Positions 4,133-6,618 of a stretch of DNA of 6,618 nt are shown here, in pieces; positions within the stretch are counted from its first letter, which is position 1; every line of letters begins with the position of its first letter. The DNA comes from Anaerolineales bacterium (GTDB lineage Bacteria > Chloroflexota > Anaerolineae > 4572-78 > J111). The notes under the pieces were generated by a model. That model was not told the DNA's origin. It ran no database searches and worked only from the letters and a program-made list of their open reading frames with translations. Both the position numbers and the translations under genes were made by a program. The DNA lies in the NCBI GenBank assembly GCA_012032575.1, contig JAAUSP010000435.1:1-6618 (forward strand), given 5' to 3'.

Positions 4133-4864
4133 ATGGAGATTAATGATTATTTGCGTATCTTACGCAAACGGGGCTGGATTATGCTGGTCGTGGCGGCCAT
4201 CGCTGCCGCCAGCGCCTTTGCCTTTAGCAAAATGCAGACGCCCATCTACAGCGCCAGCGTGAAATTGAGTGTCGTCCCGGCTCGGGCCACCGACTGGGGT
4301 TCCAGCAACAGCCTGAAAGACCTGCTGCGCAACTATGCCGAGAACATCCGCACCCATACCATGGCCACAGTGGTCATTGATCGCGCCCAGCTTGATATGG
4401 ATACCACCACGTTGCTGGGCAAGCTCTTTGTCAACCCCGACAGCTCGACCTTCACTCTGGAAATCGAAGCCCGTGACCGTGACCCCAAAGTAGCGATGGA
4501 CATGGTGGACACGATGGCCAAAGTCTTTATCGAAGACCGCGACCGCTGGAACCAACAGCAGGACAAGCGCGACCGGATCGAAGTGCGTATGCTGGACAGT
4601 GTGTACAATTTGGGCTACGAGCAATATTCGCCCCAAACCAGGATCAACACCCTGGCCGGCGGCCTGTTCGGGCTGCTGGTCGGCGCTATTGTCATCCTAT
4701 TTTTAGAATGGCTGGAGCTGGATACTATCCGCACCCCGGCTGACGTGGAGCGGGCTACCGGCGTGGCCGTTTTGGGCGCAATTCCGCCCATTTCCGGCGA
4801 TACGCCTCATCCCGCCGGAGACAAACGCCGCCAGCTTGTGCCGGGGCTGCGCGGGTCAAATTAA
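4133..4864 (+). CDS. Wzz-type polysaccharide co-polymerase (second paralogue)
   Basis: The 243-residue protein is a paralogue of its upstream neighbour. Both start ME, then a basic stretch with KR.WI, a first membrane helix (about 15-32 here) and P.YS at the start of the extracytoplasmic domain. A charged, helical region (about 111-152, rich in D, R and Q) precedes the second helix (about 173-192). The cytoplasmic tail contains TPADVERATGVAVLGAIPPI (201-220), the part that in related systems contacts the BY-kinase. Unlike the first paralogue it lacks the proline-rich stretch before helix two. I chose the ATG at 4133, preceded by AAAGG (4118-4122). The in-frame GTG at 4100 overlaps the candidate -10 box. 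The kinase follows after 62 bp. The pair may form a hetero-oligomer, one acting as main co-polymerase and the other as kinase activator; that division is inferred. Confidence 0.87.
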   Translation: MEINDYLRILRKRGWIMLVVAAIAAASAFAFSKMQTPIYSASVKLSVVPARATDWGSSNSLKDLLRNYAENIRTHTMATVVIDRAQLDMDTTTLLGKLFVNPDSSTFTLEIEARDRDPKVAMDMVDTMAKVFIEDRDRWNQQQDKRDRIEVRMLDSVYNLGYEQYSPQTRINTLAGGLFGLLVGAIVILFLEWLELDTIRTPADVERATGVAVLGAIPPISGDTPHPAGDKRRQLVPGLRGSN

Positions 4865-4926
4865 AGTAGACGGCAGACACGGGGTTGCTCGGTCGCCGAT
4901 TTCTAGCCATTCTCCCAGAGTAAACT

Positions 4927-5583
4927 ATGCCAACTGACGCAATTATCACCTTAACCGATCCCCGCTCCGCTGCGGCTGAAGCCTACCGCACCTTGCGGAC
5001 CAATCTTGAATTTGCCGGAGTTGACCATCAACTGCACACCCTGTTGGTCACGTCCGCCGCGCCCACCGAGGGCAAAAGCGCCGCCGTAGCCAATCTAGCG
5101 GTGGCCATGGCCGACGGCGACCGGCCCGTCATCCTGGTTGATGCCGACCTGCGCAAACCGGCCCAACACACGCTCTTCGGGCTAACCAATGAGCGCGGCT
5201 TCACCAATCTCTTTCGCGATGATGACGCCTTCAAGCAGCCGCCGCTGCAAGTCATCCCCAATACCAGCCTGCAAGTGCTGACCAGCGGACCCCTGCCGCC
5301 GATTCCCGGCCAACTGCTCGCCTCGAACAGGATTGCCGAAATTATGGCGTATCTGGCCAGCCTGGCCGAGATTGTTATCTTCGATGCGCCGCCGATTATC
5401 ACGGCCAACGATGCCTCACTGCTGGCGGCCAAAGTGGATGGGGTGCTGCTGGTGGTCAAAGCAGGCGGGACCAAGCGGGACCATGTCAAAGCGGCCAAAG
5501 ACCGGCTGGCCAAAGTCAACGCCCGCCTGATTGGAGCGGTCTTGACCCACGCCCAGGTGGATGCTACACTTCAATATACCTGA
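4927..5583 (+). CDS. CpsD/CapB-family BY-kinase (capsular polysaccharide tyrosine autokinase)
   Basis: The 218-residue cytoplasmic P-loop ATPase has all three bacterial tyrosine-kinase motifs: Walker A PTEGKSA (46-52), Walker A' VILVDADLRKP (68-78) and Walker B VIFDAPP (150-156). The oligomerisation motif EAYRTLR (E18/R21/R24, EX2RX2R) precedes them. In the family the kinase docks on the Wzz tail, assembles into a ring and cycles between phosphorylated and free states to drive export. Oddly, the C-terminus has only one tyrosine (Y217) instead of the usual cluster, so autophosphorylation capacity looks reduced or lost. The usual NP.ELL is IPGQLL here. The ATG at 4927 has only a weak AGAG upstream, and I see no clear promoter in the 62-bp spacer, so it is probably co-transcribed with the second Wzz. 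MinD-like ATPases share the fold, but the motif set favours a BY-kinase. Confidence 0.88.
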   Translation: MPTDAIITLTDPRSAAAEAYRTLRTNLEFAGVDHQLHTLLVTSAAPTEGKSAAVANLAVAMADGDRPVILVDADLRKPAQHTLFGLTNERGFTNLFRDDDAFKQPPLQVIPNTSLQVLTSGPLPPIPGQLLASNRIAEIMAYLASLAEIVIFDAPPIITANDASLLAAKVDGVLLVVKAGGTKRDHVKAAKDRLAKVNARLIGAVLTHAQVDATLQYT

Positions 5584-5608
5584 TCAGTTCCAAACCCGGA
5601 GCTAACCC

Positions 5609-6211
5609 ATGACCAACGATGAAAAACGCGAAATGTTGGAGTTGATGCGGCAGGTCGTCAAAGAGGAAGTACCGCCCATTGTCCGCGAAATTGTTCGCGA
5701 GGAAACAGCCGACCTGCGGGCTGATGTCGCTACCCTCAAAACCGATGTCGCTACCCTCAAAACCGATGTTGGAACTCTCAAAACTGATGTTGGAACTCTC
5801 AAAACCGATGTTGGAACTCTCAAAACCGATGTCGCCACCCTCAAAGATGATGTCGCTGGCCTCAAAACCGATGTTTCGTTTCTCAAAGAAAAATCGGTTG
5901 AGTTTGAGCAAGAATTACATGATATTACCGAAAGCATCCAACATATCATTGACTTCTCCACCCGCGAGTTTAACCAGATCAAAGGGCGGCTGGATAGCCT
6001 CGAAAACCGAATCGCCAATTTGGAACGGCGTTTTAGTTCCCTTGAAAATCAAGTCAAATGGGTCACAGACGCCATTTTGGATTTGCGGGCCGATTTGAAA
6101 AAGCATCAACAAGAGCATCAAAAATACTCCACTCACGAAGATTTACTCAAACTGGAAAGCCGGGTAGATCGGCTGGAGGCTCAACTGGTAAAATTGCTTG
6201 AAGAAGGTTGA
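5609..6211 (+). CDS. Heptad-repeat coiled-coil protein of unknown function
   Basis: The 200-residue protein is almost entirely helical. Residues 1-37 are charged and amphipathic (VVKEEVPPIVREIVREE). Residues 38-93 are eight near-identical heptads of the type TDVGTLK, with V and L in the two core positions. Less regular coiled coil follows (about 94-200: GRLDSLENRIANLERRFSSLENQV, ending LESRVDRLEAQLVKLLEEG). There is no signal peptide or membrane segment, so it is probably cytoplasmic and oligomeric. The ATG at 5609 has GGAG at 5598-5601, and only 25 bp separate it from the kinase stop, so they share a transcript. Lying between kinase and phosphatase, it may be a scaffold or spacer for the export machinery, though such proteins also occur elsewhere without this context. 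No enzymatic domain is visible. Confidence 0.85.
   Translation: MTNDEKREMLELMRQVVKEEVPPIVREIVREETADLRADVATLKTDVATLKTDVGTLKTDVGTLKTDVGTLKTDVATLKDDVAGLKTDVSFLKEKSVEFEQELHDITESIQHIIDFSTREFNQIKGRLDSLENRIANLERRFSSLENQVKWVTDAILDLRADLKKHQQEHQKYSTHEDLLKLESRVDRLEAQLVKLLEEG
5720..5887 (+). repeat. 21-bp tandem repeat x8 encoding heptads of the coiled coil
   Basis: Eight in-frame 21-bp units encode (T/A/D)DV(A/G/S)xLK. The middle three (TDVGTLK) are nearly identical at the DNA level, while the outer ones have drifted, as expected from recent slippage in the centre. Unlike the other arrays in the window, the unit is a multiple of 3, so changes in copy number would lengthen or shorten the coiled coil without a frameshift. 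Confidence 0.9.
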
Positions 6212-6235
6212 CACTCATAATTTTGACACCATTCA

Positions 6236-6260
6236 GGGGACAACGGGCGTCCCCTTCTTT
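6236..6260 (+). terminator. Probable rho-independent terminator after the coiled-coil gene
   Basis: GGGGAC (6236-6241) pairs with GTCCCC (6249-6254) around a 7-nt loop and is followed by TTCTTT (6255-6260). It lies 25 bp after the coiled-coil stop and 22 bp before the phosphatase start, so it would end or attenuate the kinase transcript. I found no convincing promoter between it and the phosphatase, so partial read-through is likely. Confidence 0.55.
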
Positions 6261-6281
6261 ATGTACAAGGAATACGAACCT

Positions 6282-6618
6282 ATGATTGACATCCACACCC
6301 ACATTCTCCCCCACGTGGACGACGGCGCCCGCGACCTGACCGAAAGCCTGGACATGGCTCGAATGGCCGTGGCTGATGGCCTGACCCATATTTTTGCCAC
6401 ACCCCATCACCGCGACTACACCACGCTCTCGTGCCAGGAGGTGGCGGAGCGTGTGGCCCAATTACAGGCCGAACTCGACAAAGCCGGCATCCCCTTAATC
6501 CTGCTCCCCGGCCACGAAGTTCGTCTGTACAATGATGTGTTTGACGATTGGGACAAGCACACCGCCGGGCCGCTGGGCAGCAGTCGCTATGTGCTGGCCG
6601 AACCGCTGTTCAGCCATT
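6282..6618 (+). CDS. CpsB/YwqE-family PHP-domain tyrosine-protein phosphatase, 5' part
   Basis: The 112 residues before the window ends match the N-terminal half of the Mn-dependent PHP phosphatases that dephosphorylate BY-kinases; the complete family is about 240-260 residues. It opens MIDIHTHILPHVDDGARD with metal ligands H5, H7 and the DDG pair (D13/D14). ATPHH (39-43) and PGHEV (E79) follow as further expected ligands. The start at 6282 fits the family N-terminus and has AAGGA at 6267-6271. An in-frame ATG at 6261 would add seven residues and bury that ribosome binding site. It would close the phosphorylation cycle begun by the kinase encoded at 4927-5583. The end is cut by the window, so completeness cannot be judged. 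Confidence 0.9.
   Translation, partial: MIDIHTHILPHVDDGARDLTESLDMARMAVADGLTHIFATPHHRDYTTLSCQEVAERVAQLQAELDKAGIPLILLPGHEVRLYNDVFDDWDKHTAGPLGSSRYVLAEPLFSH

Noticed and set aside
5602..6018. Minus-strand frames with repeated TSVLRV or SSNIGFE peptides
   Set aside because: They are the antisense reading of the 21-bp coiled-coil repeat. Repetition keeps shadow frames open, and the sense frame has the ribosome binding site and heptad logic.
6208..6228. Two TTGACA hexamers (6208-6213, 6223-6228) as -35 boxes for the phosphatase
   Set aside because: No acceptable -10 hexamer occurs 15-19 bp downstream of either one; the first overlaps the stop of the coiled-coil gene.

Overview
This 6.6 kb window looks like a chromosomal stretch from a Chloroflexota bacterium (Anaerolineae or a related class). 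The impression rests on the mix of a formylglycine-generating-enzyme-like (SUMF1) protein, small DUF-type gene pairs, a PIN toxin module, a split Wzz/BY-kinase polysaccharide system and many short tandem repeats between genes. No rRNA or other taxonomic marker is present, so the assignment is an inference.

Left part (1-1130). The window opens inside the 3' end of a SUMF1/C-type-lectin-like gene whose last 35 codons resemble the variable region of a diversity-generating retroelement target. A short convergent spacer follows, holding a doubtful mini-ORF and a weak hairpin. Two small minus-strand genes then overlap at TAATG. They resemble uncharacterised families, and the first gene of the pair has a candidate promoter close to its start.

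Middle (1166-1963). A divergent, near-consensus sigma-70 promoter (TTGACA, 16 bp, TATAAT) is followed at once by a perfect 15-bp palindrome. It drives an AbrB/MazE-type antitoxin and a PIN-domain toxin. The palindrome is a strong candidate for the module's own operator. The toxin stop codon overlaps the next start codon (ATGA), which ties the toxin-antitoxin transcript to the polysaccharide genes.

Right part (1960-6618). This is an exopolysaccharide/capsule locus: a GT4 glycosyltransferase, two paralogous Wzz-type polysaccharide co-polymerase proteins, a separate CpsD/CapB-type BY-kinase, a heptad-repeat coiled-coil protein, and the start of a CpsB/YwqE-type PHP tyrosine phosphatase. The glycosyltransferase would build the glycan, the Wzz pair would set chain length and present the kinase, and kinase and phosphatase would form the phosphorylation cycle that controls export.

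The most unusual feature is a cluster of four unrelated short tandem-repeat arrays (7-, 8- and 15-bp units) within 1.7 kb, from the glycosyltransferase to the second Wzz. One sits in frame inside the glycosyltransferase. Two form long hairpins that supply the upstream gene's stop codon. One lies between a candidate promoter and the first Wzz start. A fifth repeat, of 21 bp, encodes the coiled coil. No stretch longer than 300 bases lacks a gene, and I saw no tRNA, rRNA, CRISPR array or insertion sequence.
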